A stretch of DNA of 64,000 nucleotides from Durusdinium trenchii (lineage: Eukaryota > Sar > Dinophyceae > Suessiales > Symbiodiniaceae): NCBI GenBank assembly GCA_963970005.1, contig CAXAMN010006446.1, positions 1,250,793 to 1,314,792 on the forward strand, written 5' to 3'. Under the pieces are notes generated by a model that was not told the origin of the DNA, searched no databases, and worked only from the letters and a program-made list of their open reading frames with translations. The translations under genes were made by a program, and so were the position numbers. Shown here piece after piece: positions 21,469 to 32,042 of the stretch (positions within the stretch are counted from its first letter, which is position 1; each line of letters opens with the position of its first letter).

Positions 21469-22279
21469 ATGTGATCCACTCAGCTGCAGGTAACTATATA
21501 CTTCATACTGGAGGCCGATTGCCGATTGGTGACGAAAGCTAGCAGGGCGGGGTGAGGGCTTCAGCTAGACCTGCAGGGAGGAAGCTGGTTCCGGAAATCC
21601 AATTTCGATGCAGTGCGTGTGTCTATACAAATGCAAGCTGACAGACGTCCCAGAGACGTCTGGAAGAGTTGAACCCGCGGATGGGGGGGGGGCCAGACTT
21701 GATGCGATGCGGCGCTCTTGACGCGATGCGGTGCCCCTCACTTGCTAAATTCAAGAACAACTCCACCTAGTTGCTGCTAGCTTTCGCGATTATACAAAGA
21801 TCGTGTTGACCACTTCAGGTGCATCCCATATCAAATGTTTTCAATTTAAACATGTGGTAAATTAGTATTAGAAACAAACATTTGAAAATCATCAGTGCAC
21901 TTCGTGGTGTGCCACAGATACGTTTGCATGGAATTTTTGGGAAACAAAATCTAAAAACTTACAAATTTTGATAAAAGGACTTGCTGAACCTTATGGGTTC
22001 ACGCGTGTGGGCAGCGCGCAAACACCAACATTATTCCATCGGCACCACCCCTGGTGCAAAACAAGGTGGTTTTGTTGAAAAACGGTTTCATTATATCACA
22101 ACCTTCCTTTTGAGAGGAGGGTGCCAAAAAACTGTTTTTTGATACTTGAGGACTTTGTACTGCTGAACGCAACCATGATTTGTTGTGGCTGAGCACTGGA
22201 CTTGAGCATGTGTGTTTCACCCAGCAAGTGCAGAACTACTTGCCGGGTCGATGGCTTTCTAATGCTAGCTAAGTTTGAT
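21469..22279. other. Non-coding stretch
   Basis: No gene is supported. A run of nine Gs lies near 21684. The remaining frames are short and without motifs. Confidence 0.55.
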
Positions 22280-22745
22280 GTAGACATATATAAGTACTTA
22301 GGACCGACTGAGCGTGGACTTGGCTATGGAAGACTTAGCTTCGATTTAGGGTTGACTCAGGCTGAACTGTGGTTGAACTTAGGTTGGGCTGTCCGAGCAG
22401 AACCCAAAAAAGTCTAAGCCAAGTCTTCCAAGGTGTCTGTTCTTAATTTTGAAAGGAACATGCGAAAAACATGTGTGACCATGTTTGACAGTGTTTTTAC
22501 TTCACTTTAGTCTTACAGGGGATATGTGCCAGACAATTCTTTGAATGCTTCCCTGTCATTTTAGTCTTAAATCTCTCTTAGCTAGGACTTAGCTTAGACT
22601 AAGCCTGGACTCTCGGACTTAGTTTCGACTGACCAAGTCCAAGCTAAGGCCAAGTTTGCCTTATTTGACTTAACTTTGACTTAGTTAAGTCAGACCTAAG
22701 CAATTACAAACATCTAACTCAGTCGAGGCTAAATCAAACTAAGAT
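22280..22745. repeat. GACTTAG-rich low-complexity region
   Basis: Words such as GACTTAG, TTAGTCT and TAAGTC recur on both strands many times. The repetition is irregular, so I call it low complexity rather than a satellite. No frame here looks coding. Confidence 0.5.
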
Positions 22746-22750
22746 TTATA

Positions 22751-22975
22751 GAGGGTGAGAGACAAGGGGAGACAGGGGAGACGACAAGGGGAGACAAAGG
22801 GACACAAAGCAAAATCATCTCAGCCCAGCATCCAGACATGCCATGGAAGGCAAGGGGAGACAAGAAGAGACAAAGCCGGCATCCAAACACGCCATGGGAG
22901 ACAAAGGGAGGCAAGGGAGACAAAGCAAAGTCATCTCAGCCCAGCATCCAGACACGCCATGGGAGACGATGTGTG
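22751..22975. repeat. GGGAGACAA satellite, array A
   Basis: About three units. Each unit has several ~10-bp GGGAGACAAR words, then a conserved core AAAGTCATCTCAGCCCAGCA and TCCAGACACGCCAT. One unit has lost most of the core. The same satellite occurs at 23545-23908. Confidence 0.8.
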
Positions 22976-22979
22976 CTGA

Positions 22980-23470
22980 TAATGCGAAACTCCCGGAACA
23001 GCCCACTTGCGAGGAACTCGAAAGCCCAACACCACCCACGCACACTGTGGGTTCGCCTTGATAAAGTTGCTGATCTCCTCAAGAACCTCTGGTGAATCGT
23101 CCACGTGATACACCAACGAATCAAGAGTAAACAACCTTCGCAGCACGGCAAGTTTGCCTTTCTCACCTGTGGGCTTTCGGCTGAGAAATGTTCCTGCCAG
23201 TTCCGGTTGGTTTGATGCACAGCGCAAGACGTTTCTCATTGAACTCCGCGTGGCAATAGGAGAGAACAATCTGAGCAACCTTGATGTCTGTCAACTTGAG
23301 CATGTCCCGAGTCTCCCTTGGATAGATACCACCTGAGTCCCTCGAAACTCTCCTATTCGAGTGGCGAAACGTATCCAAGACTTGATGATGATCCCAACTA
23401 ATCACAGCCTGAGCTCGAGAAACAGAACTTTGTCCTTCACGAGCTTGCAACTGCAACCTCTCAAGATCCT
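22980..23470 (-). pseudogene. Frameshifted HAD-like phosphatase fragment
   Basis: On the minus strand an open frame from about 23470 begins AVISWDHHQVLDTFR and goes on to GIYPRETRDMLKL and AQIVLSYC. Near 23255 the sense moves by one base to a second frame with TFLSRKPTGEKGKLAVLRRL and LVYHVDDSPEVLEEI. The order WD-x-x-x-VLDT, SYC, K and DDSPE resembles the four motifs of HAD-superfamily hydrolases, but the second catalytic Asp of motif I is not evident (DHH). A single indel separates the halves and satellite borders both sides, so this is most likely a fragment. The HAD assignment is inference from motif order. Confidence 0.45.
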
Positions 23471-23544
23471 GACAAGTCCCGGAATGTCACCTTGTTTGCC
23501 AACGGAGGATGATCTGTGAACGGACCTTCGTCCTCTACAACAAC

Positions 23545-23908
23545 AACTGGGAGACAAAGGGAGACAAAGCAAAATCATCTCAGCCCAGCATCCAGACATG
23601 CCATGGGAGACAAGGGGAGACAAGAAGAGACAAAGCAAAGTGATCCCAGCCCCGCATCCAAACACGCCATGGGAGACAAAGGGAGACGAAAGGAGACAAA
23701 GCAAAGTCATCTCAGCCCAGCATCCAGACACGCCAAAAGAGACAAGGGGAGACAAGGAGAGGCAAAGCAAAGTAGTCTCAGCCCAGCATCCAGACACGCG
23801 ATGGGAGACAAGGGGAGACAAAGCAAAATCATCTCAGCCCAGCATCCAGACACGCCATCGGAGACAAGGGAGACAAAGGGCGGGAATCATCTTGGCCCAG
23901 CATCGTTT
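23545..23908. repeat. GGGAGACAA satellite, array B
   Basis: Six units of about 56-66 bp. Length varies because each unit has two or three GGGAGACAA words before the core. Neighbouring units differ at several sites. Long frames on both strands across the array are by-products of the repeat and are not annotated as genes. Confidence 0.88.
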
Positions 23909-24948
23909 CTATGCAAGAATTGAGCCCCCTCACAGCAAAGCTGTTTGGGGAATTCAAATTGTAATCGCAAGCTAATTGCAAATGTGAATAAACATACATT
24001 AAACATACTGTGCTCATAACTTTTAAAGTGCTTGAAGACTGCGCAATTCAAGACTGCAATCTGTGAAGCATTATGGCATTGAAACAAGTTATACACAATT
24101 ATGAATCAAGTTTCACTTCTATTTTTTGGGTGCACTATTGTGAGGCTGAACTGAACGATTGTCTTTTTTTGATAGTAACATCAAACCACCCTTCCCCCTG
24201 CACCGAACCAGTTCCTCCCCTCGATTCGTTCTTCTCTCCGCACGCCTCCAAGGCATCTGGGACTCTCCGAGCTGCTCAGCGTAAGCGCTGAGGATCTGCT
24301 GGCGTCCCAGGGACTCCGCGACGAGCGTCACGCAGGACCTGCCCGCGGACGCGCCGGACCGCACAGCATCGCTCGGTCCGTCGTACCCTGAGTGGTCGCG
24401 TACGTACAAACGCGTAACTGACGACGGGACCCGGTGCCCATCCAGGAGCGACTGGTCTTTCGAACAAGCAAACGGTCTTAAGACAAACCAGGGTTTCCTT
24501 TCAAAAACTGCTATCCTGGCAGAAATGGCAGCTTATACCCTTCTGTGATCTGGCAGCAAAATGATTTGAACTGACACACAAGGGTTGGCTGGCGGTCACC
24601 GGAATCCAATCAATCCGAAGACTGCCGTGACAGCTGCTGCAGGTCCTACTGCACCTCAAGCCTAAAACAGCCAACGTCCAATGCCAGACTGTCAAAACAA
24701 GTATGTATATGGACCCTGACAATGGCCCCCTGGAAGAGCGTTTGCCTCTACCAACCAGTGCTTTTCAGGGTCTATGTGAGTCTTCCAGGGTGTAGTGTGG
24801 AAAAAGGGACGGGACTCTCACATGAATCATGTCCAGTCAGGACACCCCTTTATAAAGGACCGAGGTCCTGGCTGGATGGGTCACCAAACATGATAAACCC
24901 GTCACGGGACGGTCGTAAATGGCCCTGAGCAAACTAGGTGAACATATT
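23909..24948. other. Non-coding stretch
   Basis: No supported gene. The GC-rich part at 24230-24470 has frames on both strands without motifs. Confidence 0.5.
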
Positions 24949-25064
24949 CCCTATAGGAATCCAGTCGCACCTTCTCAGGTGATGTGTTCGACACTGAGAC
25001 ATGTAGGCGCCACAGGAGGTTCCAAGGTACCGAACCTGAGAAGGTACGACTGGATCCCTATAGG
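24949..25064. repeat. 116-bp MITE, copy 2
   Basis: This is the best-preserved copy. The ends CCCTATAGGAATCCAGTCGC and CGACTGGATCCCTATAGG are terminal inverted repeats that extend inward through ACCTTCTCAGG / CCTGAGAAGGT, about 28 bp with few mismatches. The centre is non-coding. No convincing long target duplication is seen. Confidence 0.82.
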
Positions 25065-25488
25065 ATAGGGTATTGTAAAAGGCGAGTCCCGCACCCAATC
25101 ATTCACATTGAATTTGTCCTTCTTCCATGGGTCATGGGGGGCTTTGGGGGGTCTTCTTTGGGGGGTTCATGGGTCATGGGTCATGGGGTCTCCCTTGGAT
25201 CCCTAGGGCGTGTTTACAATTCACGAGATCCCCAATCCCAAAGTATGAAGAGCGTCCCAACGTGACTTCGGCGTCCCGTCACGTCATATCACGACACGGC
25301 TTGGAAAGGCTTGGAACAGGTCTTCATTGGGCAATGCTCTCCAAAGTGTCCATTGCACCCCTGCTGTCCAATGAACTGTGGTATCTGGTCAAGAATAGAA
25401 GTCCTTTGGAGCCAATATATGGCACCCGAAGCAGTGGTGTACACGAAGGCAGTGGTGTTCAGGCGGCGTGCAAGTTTTTGCGGTCAGC
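25065..25488. other. Non-coding stretch
   Basis: No supported gene. Includes short TCATGGG direct repeats near 25128-25190. Confidence 0.5.
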
Positions 25489-25929
25489 TCACCCTGAAAT
25501 CATCGTCTGGCCAAGGTCAACCAGCATGGAGGCCAACTGCTTTTTTGAATATGAAGATTGAGACTGTTTTCTGAGTTCACGCAATAATCGTAGCGGACAG
25601 CTAGACTTTGGGCCGCCAAGGTGATTGCAAGCAGCCTGCTGTTGAAGGAAAGCAATATCCTTTCTCGTTTTGACCAAAAAATCACCCGCTCCTTGTGGCA
25701 ACAATGCATAGGCAGTTCTCCCACCAAAAGACTTCACTAGTGGATTTCATCGGAACCGACTTCGGGATCTGGATATCTTTGGTATTGCTTCATAAATGAA
25801 AGGAAGCCACATATTTAAAACATATATTCCCCAAGACTGGGATTTATCCAGTTCGGGAAGATAAACAATCACCTCATAAGCAGAACCAGGAGATTTGTCT
25901 TTGTAGCTCTTCATAGAGCAGCATATCAT
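25489..25929 (-). pseudogene. Hypothetical frame interrupted by one TGA
   Basis: Two minus-strand frames in the same phase are separated by a single TGA (25738-25740). The upstream part starts MICCSMKSYKDKSPG and the downstream part has GGRTAYALLPQGAGDFLVK and a Lys/Ser-rich end. The composition resembles protein (about 145 residues), but I recognise no family. It may be a decayed gene copy, or two exons with the stop inside an unseen intron. Confidence 0.3.
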
Positions 25930-28322
25930 TCCGCTTCACGCATCATGCTCACTGGACAGGAACAACAAAACCAAAGCTTCCAAAACCTCTGCTTTCAGAT
26001 GAGCACAACATCATGTCAGGTTATACTGCTAGGTTGGAGGCCATCGCTATTAGGTTGGAGGCTATCACCACGACTAGAAACCAACAGAAAAGGAAGGAAA
26101 GGTCGCTACTTTCATCACCTTTACTCAGTCGAGTCTCTCGGCACTCACGTCGGACACGTGCCTCCCAGGTGCGGTGCTCATCTGCGTGGCCGCCACAGGG
26201 CAATCGAAGGTCAAGCACACCACCTACGGGACAGGTGCGGTGGACAGTCTTCCTTCGATGCGTGGTCGAAGCAAAAAGAAGCAAAGGTAGTGGGAGATCC
26301 TCACGCCTATACCTATTCGCGCGGCTAGAGGGATTCCATGCGTGGTCCTATAAGATCAAAACGGGACATGACAGCCGATGCTTTCGCCGCTGGCAGCCAT
26401 AGACGTGGCGTGGCGAAGACGCGAACGCGACGCGGTGACGCGGTTGGGAGCAGAGTGAATTCGTTCATGAAGGGTTCTGAATCCCACGAAAAACGCCGAC
26501 AAAAGGCTTCAGAACCCTTTGTGGATCTGAAGGGTGCTGTTTTTCGAGATGACGTGGCCAGGCAACGAGTTGGATCCAATGAATTACAGATCCTGCAGCG
26601 AAAACGAATTGGGTCAAGCTCTTGGGCAATTGACTGGTGACTGGAAGGTCTTGAATCATTACTGTTTTTGCGCCATCTTCTGGGCATGGTTGTGACAGAG
26701 CCAACCCTTGCACAACAAAGGCTTTTAAAGATCTCTTTCAGCTCAGAGATATGTCACGTCGATCGTGTGCAGTGCATTGTGTGCATTGTCCATTTTTTGG
26801 CGGGGTCGTCTTCAACTACCAGACAAAGGGTGTGAATGTTCCCATTGTTGGAAGAGTTGATGATGGTTTTGAACCACCCAAGAGCCATCACCAGAAACTT
26901 GTTACATCCACTAATTTGGGTCAGTTCCGCCAGGACATCAACTTCGAATCAGAGGGAACATAAAACAGCCCCAACGAATCCAAGCTGGGTGCCCGCATCT
27001 GAAACAGCAGCTATTGGGGTTGAATTAACCTGCAAGCATCTATCCCAGACCATGTATGGAATACTTACCGACGTCAAACATGGGGAACATGTATGAAACT
27101 TGTCCATTATATTATAATATATAATATATACATGGATGGTCTGATTAACTGTAGGCCTCCAACCAAATCTTGAGAAGGTGGTTAGACCCCACAAACCTAC
27201 CATAATAATCTTCTCAGGAGGCAGTTGGAGCACTAGGGTAACATCATGATATTTTAACAAACCTCCTGGAGTCTCAAAGTACCTCAGAACATGAATACAA
27301 GTACTTGTTATGATAGGGCAATGTCCTATTTTCTAGGGTGCTTTCGAAGGTCCAGGCTGACGCTTCAATCGGTGATGGCTTTCTTGCCGACCTTCCGCGC
27401 TCAAAAGGACCTGTGGGGACGGGCCAACGGGCCCAAGTCTGTCCCTGTATCGAACGCCTCTCCGCCTCTCCTCGCCAGACGCCAAAACACCGGTGTGCTT
27501 TCGACCCAAACACCGGCCCAAACACCGGCTGTGGTGAAAGTACCCGTCCTTCCAACCCACCCACCTCTTCCAACCGCTGACGGGTTCACGTCTTCCCTCT
27601 CCCATGGCCCGACGGCGCACCCAGCGACGGCACACCGGTACGACGTCGGTGTTGTTCGACGTGCCGTGACGAAGGGGCGTCGGTCAAGCGTCTCAGGAGT
27701 GATGAGCCCGTTGGCCCCAGCAAAAAGAAAGGAACGAAAGCCAGCTGGTCGCCGTTGAGTAGGGAGACCCATCCAAGAACAGTTCTGGTATACGTGGGGA
27801 CGGTGTTGTTTTTCCGCGGACCATGCCCACCTCTTCATGCAAGACTTCCTCCTCGGCACGGAGCGTCAGCCGCACCTGGCGGGTCGGCCGGAGGTGGGTC
27901 CGAGGCCATGGTGAGGACGGAGAACTTGGGTGGAGTCGAGCGACTCCTAGGGCGGAGGATGGGAGTTCTGATGCCCTAGCTTGGCGTTGTTCTGTGGTTG
28001 CCTGGTTGTTTTTTTTGGTGTTTGTTTGAGGCAAACTGCTTCAATCTTCAGATTTCGAGGTTGTGGTTTGTTGTTTGTTTGCCTGGGGTCGTTGTTTTTA
28101 GTCCCTATTGTTGCTTGTGGGGCTGACCTGATTGGCGAGGTCAATTTGATTCATGACCGTCGACAAAATGTTGTTTCACCCGGAATCAGATTGTATTTAT
28201 CCGGTTCTACTATTATTGTAGGATGGTGCTGGTGGGTGGCGATCTGTCAAATCATTCACAGTCGCTCGCAGCCTTTTTCCACAAAAATTCTAAAGCGTCT
28301 CTGAGGAGTCGAGCAGCTTCTG
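25930..28322. other. Non-coding stretch with a hairpin and an AT-repeat
   Basis: A 12-bp inverted repeat (AAGGGTTCTGAA 26470-26481, TTCAGAACCCTT 26508-26519) can form a hairpin. A TA-rich simple repeat is at 27108-27131. GC-rich frames at 27291-27860 overlap on both strands and show no motif, so I do not call them. Confidence 0.45.
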
Positions 28323-28631
28323 TCACTTGCCCTCTTCAGCATCACAGCTCATTGCCTGACCCTGCGAGTTGGGCTTGTCATCCTTATCTGGCAGTGTCAG
28401 GCAGGTGGCAAGATCAGTCTCAGCGTCTTTCGCCTGATCCAGCACTTTCCGCAAGACTGCTGTAGCTTGTTCCACCTCTGCGCCTGAAACGCTCAAAAGC
28501 GACCGCAGTCGTTCAGGCAACTCTTCAAGTCTGTCAGTGACATCGTCCCACACAACAACAGCTTGCAGGGCGTAGCAGCTCAACTCATTCAAAGTTAGGA
28601 TGTCCTTCAGGCGATTGTTTTCCCGGTTCAT
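28323..28631 (-). CDS. Small acidic helical exon, last of the minus-strand cluster
   Basis: A 102-residue frame with an ATG at 28631 and a stop at 28323. The middle (RLEELPERLRSLLSVSGAEVEQ) and following ATAVLRKVLDQAKDAE look like amphipathic helices. No family is recognised. It could be the final exon of the gene whose exon ends at 29149, or an independent small protein. I cannot fix an acceptor with confidence. Confidence 0.4.
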   Translation of the reverse strand: MNRENNRLKDILTLNELSCYALQAVVVWDDVTDRLEELPERLRSLLSVSGAEVEQATAVLRKVLDQAKDAETDLATCLTLPDKDDKPNSQGQAMSCDAEEGK

Positions 28632-28990
28632 ATTTAAAGTCGACGCCTCTCAGACTCACTAGTAGAACAGAAGATGGCTGCAATCAGATAGCATTTGATC
28701 TCAAGTTTGGGACCAAATTGAAAAACATGACATATAATTTAAGAACTACCAGGCGCCTGCCTTGTTACATGTTCACATTTTTGGCAGGCGTTTTTTTTTG
28801 CGATGCTTTGTCGTAGGCCGAAGTCTGAACACAATGACGGTGTTTTCAGCAGAACAGGTGGCCAAAAGACTGAAAATTTACATCTGCATATCTGGCCAAC
28901 ATCGCCACCCATTCGGCTTCATGACTAGCTAAAAGACAAAACTTCTTGAGATTCTGCACGGGCAGTCCCAAGGCAACGGCTCCCAATGAC
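28632..28990. other. Intronic or intergenic stretch in the minus-strand cluster
   Basis: This lies between the small acidic frame and the donor-containing tandem repeat, and no coding sense is visible. If the acidic frame is the last exon, the stretch belongs to an intron of about 0.5 kb. Confidence 0.45.
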
Positions 28991-28994
28991 GACC

Positions 28995-29160
28995 TGTGTC
29001 AATGGACAGCACAGCCTTTCAACCCATTTCCCGCTGCAGCGGGCTGCAGCCTTGCCACGGCAACGAGATCCCTTTCCCAGCTGCAGGGGGCTGCAGACTT
29101 ACCAGGGCAATGAGATCCCTTTCCAGATGCACGGGGCAGCGGACTTACCAGGGCAAGGAA
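28995..29160. repeat. ~48-bp tandem repeat containing a splice donor
   Basis: About three degenerate copies. On the minus strand each has GGGAAAGGGATCTC and then TTGCCCTGGTAAGT or a mutated form. The copy at the exon border provides the predicted donor of the methyltransferase-like exon (TG|GTAAGT, 29149/29148). A second copy also has GGTAAGT, so alternative donors are possible. Confidence 0.6.
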
Positions 29161-29706
29161 TCCGAGCGACGGTCATCGTCGTCTTCCTTTGCCTCTTCGC
29201 CCTTATTACTGTCCTTCTCTGGCTTCTCTGGCTTCTGATTCTGTGGCTTAGGCTTAGGGCCACCCTTAGGCTTCTTGGGTTCTGGCTTTCCATCATTGCC
29301 GCCTGGCCTCTTGGGCCCCTTACCAGTGTCAGTGCCAGTCTGGCCTTCATTGGTGGTCACCAGTTCAGGGCGGTAGAATGTACTGCTTTCCTGCTTCATC
29401 TCCTCCAGGACTTTCTGCGTCAGTCGCTTTTCCAAGGCTTCGCAATGCTTCTCTGTCAGCCCAAAGCCGACGTAGCAAATGCGATTCTGCAGGCAGCTGA
29501 GCGCTGCCTGTCCTTGCCCGATGCTGAGGTCCAAAACTGCCTTGCCTGAGAAAGCCTTGACAATATCGGAATAGAACTCACACGGCAAGCACTGGGCAGA
29601 AAAAATGGACTCAGCCGCATCAGGATCTGCCGGCCCGGCTTTCGCCACAAAGCTGTCAGTCGGCTTCACAGTACGATCAGCTCCGATGATTTCTTCCTTG
29701 TCAGTC
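29149..29706 (-). CDS. Exon with N6/N4-methyltransferase-like fold
   Basis: Predicted internal exon of about 186 residues between an acceptor (CAG|G at 29706) and a GTAAGT donor. The middle has KAVLDLSIGQGQAAL, then NRICYVGFGLTEKHCEALEKR. This matches the SAM-loop motif I and following helix at the C-terminal end of N6-adenine/N4-cytosine DNA methyltransferases. The catalytic D/N-P-P-Y/W motif is not seen here or in the preceding exon, so activity is doubtful. The tail is Lys/Pro/Glu-rich (PKKPKGGPKPKPQ) and probably disordered. The phase fits the upstream exon. The enzyme family is inference from one motif region. Confidence 0.5.
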
Positions 29707-29857
29707 CTGTGAAACAGGCAAGGCAGACATGAAGCATTGGCGTGAGATATATAAAAGAAAAGTGCTTCAAACAAGTCAACCGTTGTTATTATAGTGACAC
29801 AATCAGGGTTCGATGCAACAGCTTGCGAAAACACCAAGTTCGCGCCTGGCAGCGTAC

Positions 29858-30732
29858 CACAAATCTGCTGGCGGGATGGCCTTCACCAAGGCCATCAAGT
29901 CACTGGAGTTCCACCCACCATGGTGTGGGTATTGTTTCTCCGGGATGGTTCCAGGAATGAGAGTGTTGTTGGAGTAAACCAACATGGAGGCTTTCACACT
30001 GTAATTGCCTCGGCTGAGTTTCTTCCGCGCGCGCATGCTCTCATCATTAAACCCGATGCAAATTTCTTTCTCCTCCGCGTCGATGGCTGCATCGGCGCGC
30101 GCTGTCCGCAGACGGAACAGGTGCCGAGCCTCTTTCGCGCTCCGGTCCCCCAAGTGCAAGAAGACTATGATCCCTTCTGGCGGAAGGGTGCACTGCTCGT
30201 CTTCCTTCTTTTGGCCGCCAAGGGCAAGCATTGCCCCGTGCAGTAGCTTGCGCAAAACATCTTCACTCGGATTGTATTTCCGGCGAAGACCCTCTGTTGC
30301 ACCCGGTCCCATGGATTCTCCCAGGAGGTTGTAATCCAACAACACCAGCACCCCAGCGCTAATGTCCTTGAGCGGACCCTGCTGAATGTGCCGGACGACA
30401 GCTTCTTGTGTTTTCGGCTCAGGCGCCAGGGATACGTATGTGCGAACAGTTTGGTTCGCAACCGCAAGCCAATACTTGTCACTGTGAAGCACAAAAGCAT
30501 TCGGCCCCTTGCGCAAGGATTGCACCGATTCAGGGTCATCTGCGACGGAATCCTCCATCTCTGGAGCCTGTCCCGCTAGCGCCTTTCGTTCAGCAGCCTC
30601 ATCGGACAGTAGGGCTGTGATCTTGTCCCAGGCTTCCTTCAATTCTGTGTATTCCATGAATTGTTCCGGCACAGATCCAGATTTTCCTGCCGTGCGGAGC
30701 TGATTGTCATACTTCCTGCTGTACACAATGTC
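29858..30732 (-). CDS. Internal exon, protein of unknown function
   Basis: About 290 residues from an acceptor (ACAG|GAC, 30732) to a donor (TG|GTACGC, 29858/29857). The exon phase (2) joins exactly to the next exon, giving Trp-Thr at the join. The sequence has a helical acidic start (ELKEAWDKITALLSDEAAE), a beta-rich middle (AGVLVLLDYNLLGES, GIIVFLHLGDRS) and a Tyr/Trp-rich end. I recognise no family. It may be the N-terminal half of the methyltransferase-like protein. Confidence 0.55.
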
Positions 30733-30834
30733 CTGTGTGAATGGCAGACAGGGTGGTGGTTCAGCGGTCAGAAAAAGACTCAGACAAGAAGGACTTCAAA
30801 CGAAAAATTGAATCATAAAACTTTAATTAAGGTC

Positions 30835-31050
30835 CTCCAGCAGGTGGTAGGTGGCGTGAGCAGACTTTGCCAACCGCGACATCCAGGTAACATCTCCATC
30901 GCCGCTGAACTGCCGGTACGCTTTGTGGGACGAGAGCTTCTCTTTCAGCAGCTGACGATCCTCTAGCATTCCAGACTGTGGCAGCAAGACTTCAAAGAAG
31001 TGCTGCATCACCTTGGTGAAGTAATGGCATTGAGGTAGCTCATGATACCG
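30835..31050 (-). CDS. Internal exon of the same gene
   Basis: 72 residues from an acceptor after ACTATAG (exon start 31050) to a GA-type donor (CTGGAG|GACC, 30835/30834). The frame closes only eight bases into the predicted intron, as expected for a real border. The sequence includes YHELPQCHYFTKVMQHFF and SSHKAYRQFSGDGDV. Phase 0 at both ends lets it join the exon ending at 32052 and the one starting at 30732. No known family. Confidence 0.5.
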
Positions 31051-31269
31051 CTATAGTTTATAAAAGAGACAACAACATCAACAACCAGCGACAATAATAA
31101 TCATGTCCGCTGGGTTAAACAAGCTTTAAAAAATGTTTTTTGAACAGTAATGAAAACTGAAATGATGCTCCCAGATCCCGACTACACCAGGACCAGTCCA
31201 GCGGCCCACAGGCTCTACGACGGTAATTTACCGCTCTGCTTGGTACACAGGTCCGGCTTCAACAGACGC

Positions 31270-31480
31270 AGACCTGTGTTGTGATGGAGTTGCTAACACC
31301 CACGCAGGTGATGCTAAAGACCAGTGTGCTGCTGGAGTTGCAATTGCTGCGAACACCCAGCAGGCGATGCAGAGACCATGTCGTGCTGGGCTGCATCGCT
31401 GCAAACCACACCAGGAGACCTTAGACCAGTGTTGCGATGGGGTTGCATTGCTGCAAACACCCATTGCCATGCGACACGGC
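31270..31480. repeat. Degenerate ~50-bp minisatellite
   Basis: About four units beginning GACC(A)TGTG and containing GGAGTTGC and TGCAAACACC. The units differ in length (48-55 bp). It borders the 29-bp array and is probably non-coding. Confidence 0.55.
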
Positions 31481-31694
31481 AAGGTCCCGCCCGCAGGCAA
31501 TGCGACCGGTTCTGAAGGCCCCGCCCGCAGGCGATGCGACCTGCATGTCCCGCCCGCAGGCGATGCGGCCCGCAGGCCCCGCCCGCAGGCGATNNNNNNN
31601 NNNCCGCCCGCAGGCGATGCGACCTGCAGGTCCCGCCCGCAGGCGATGCGACCCGCAGGTCCCGCCCGCAGGTCCCGCTCGCAGGCGAGACGAT
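31481..31694. repeat. 29-bp GC-rich tandem array, left copy (with assembly gap)
   Basis: About seven units of the pattern CCCGCAGGTCCCGCCCGCAG followed by GCGATGCGA. Ten Ns at 31594-31603 interrupt it, so the true copy number is unknown. The same unit in the same orientation forms an array at 40605-40750. The two bracket most of the minus-strand cluster. Confidence 0.85.
31594..31603. other. Assembly gap (10 N)
   Basis: Ten undetermined bases inside the tandem array. The real gap size may differ, since the run is a placeholder. Confidence 0.98.
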
Positions 31695-31879
31695 TTTAAT
31701 AGCCGTAGGCCGGAAGCCAGACCCCGGCGTCCTGTCTGCCCGCAGGCGTCCACAGGATAGTCGTCGTCCGGAATCGGTCGGAAGCCGAACCCCGGAATGT
31801 CTGCCCTTAGTCGTCGTCGGACTAAGTTCCCCGCATCGTGTCTGCCCTCAGGCGCCGATGCGTCCCGCCCAGCCATCAT

Positions 31880-31940
31880 CCTTTAAACTAGGGCCGGAAG
31901 CCAGACCCCAGAGGGCCGGAAGCCAGACCCCAGAGCGCTG
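31880..31940. repeat. Short tandem repeat next to a TTTAAACTAGGG motif
   Basis: AGGGCCGGAAGCCAGACCCC occurs twice in tandem. The left edge has CTTTAAACTAGGGCC, a 15-base match to 5684-5698 at the left border of the retroelement. Confidence 0.5.
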
Positions 31941-32042
31941 GATCTGTCCATCCATATCTTAAAGTAAAGTTTGTTTCAGATTGAGAGACCGAACTTCTAC
32001 TTAATGGAACATGTGAAAAATTATCAAGTCGTCACAATGCAG

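Noticed and set aside
22751-23923. Tandem repeats with unique sequence between, CRISPR-like at first glance
   Set aside because: Units abut without unique spacers of constant length, there are no cas genes, and the context is eukaryotic. It is a satellite.
23402-23923. Repetitive open frames on both strands
   Set aside because: They arise from the satellite period and encode only its translation.
27291-27860. Overlapping frames of 150-155 residues on opposite strands
   Set aside because: GC-rich, no motif, no start or splice context, and neither strand is favoured.
31367-31962. Pro/Ala/Arg-rich frames through the 29-bp array and the N gap
   Set aside because: Translation of a tandem array across unknown bases; not a gene.
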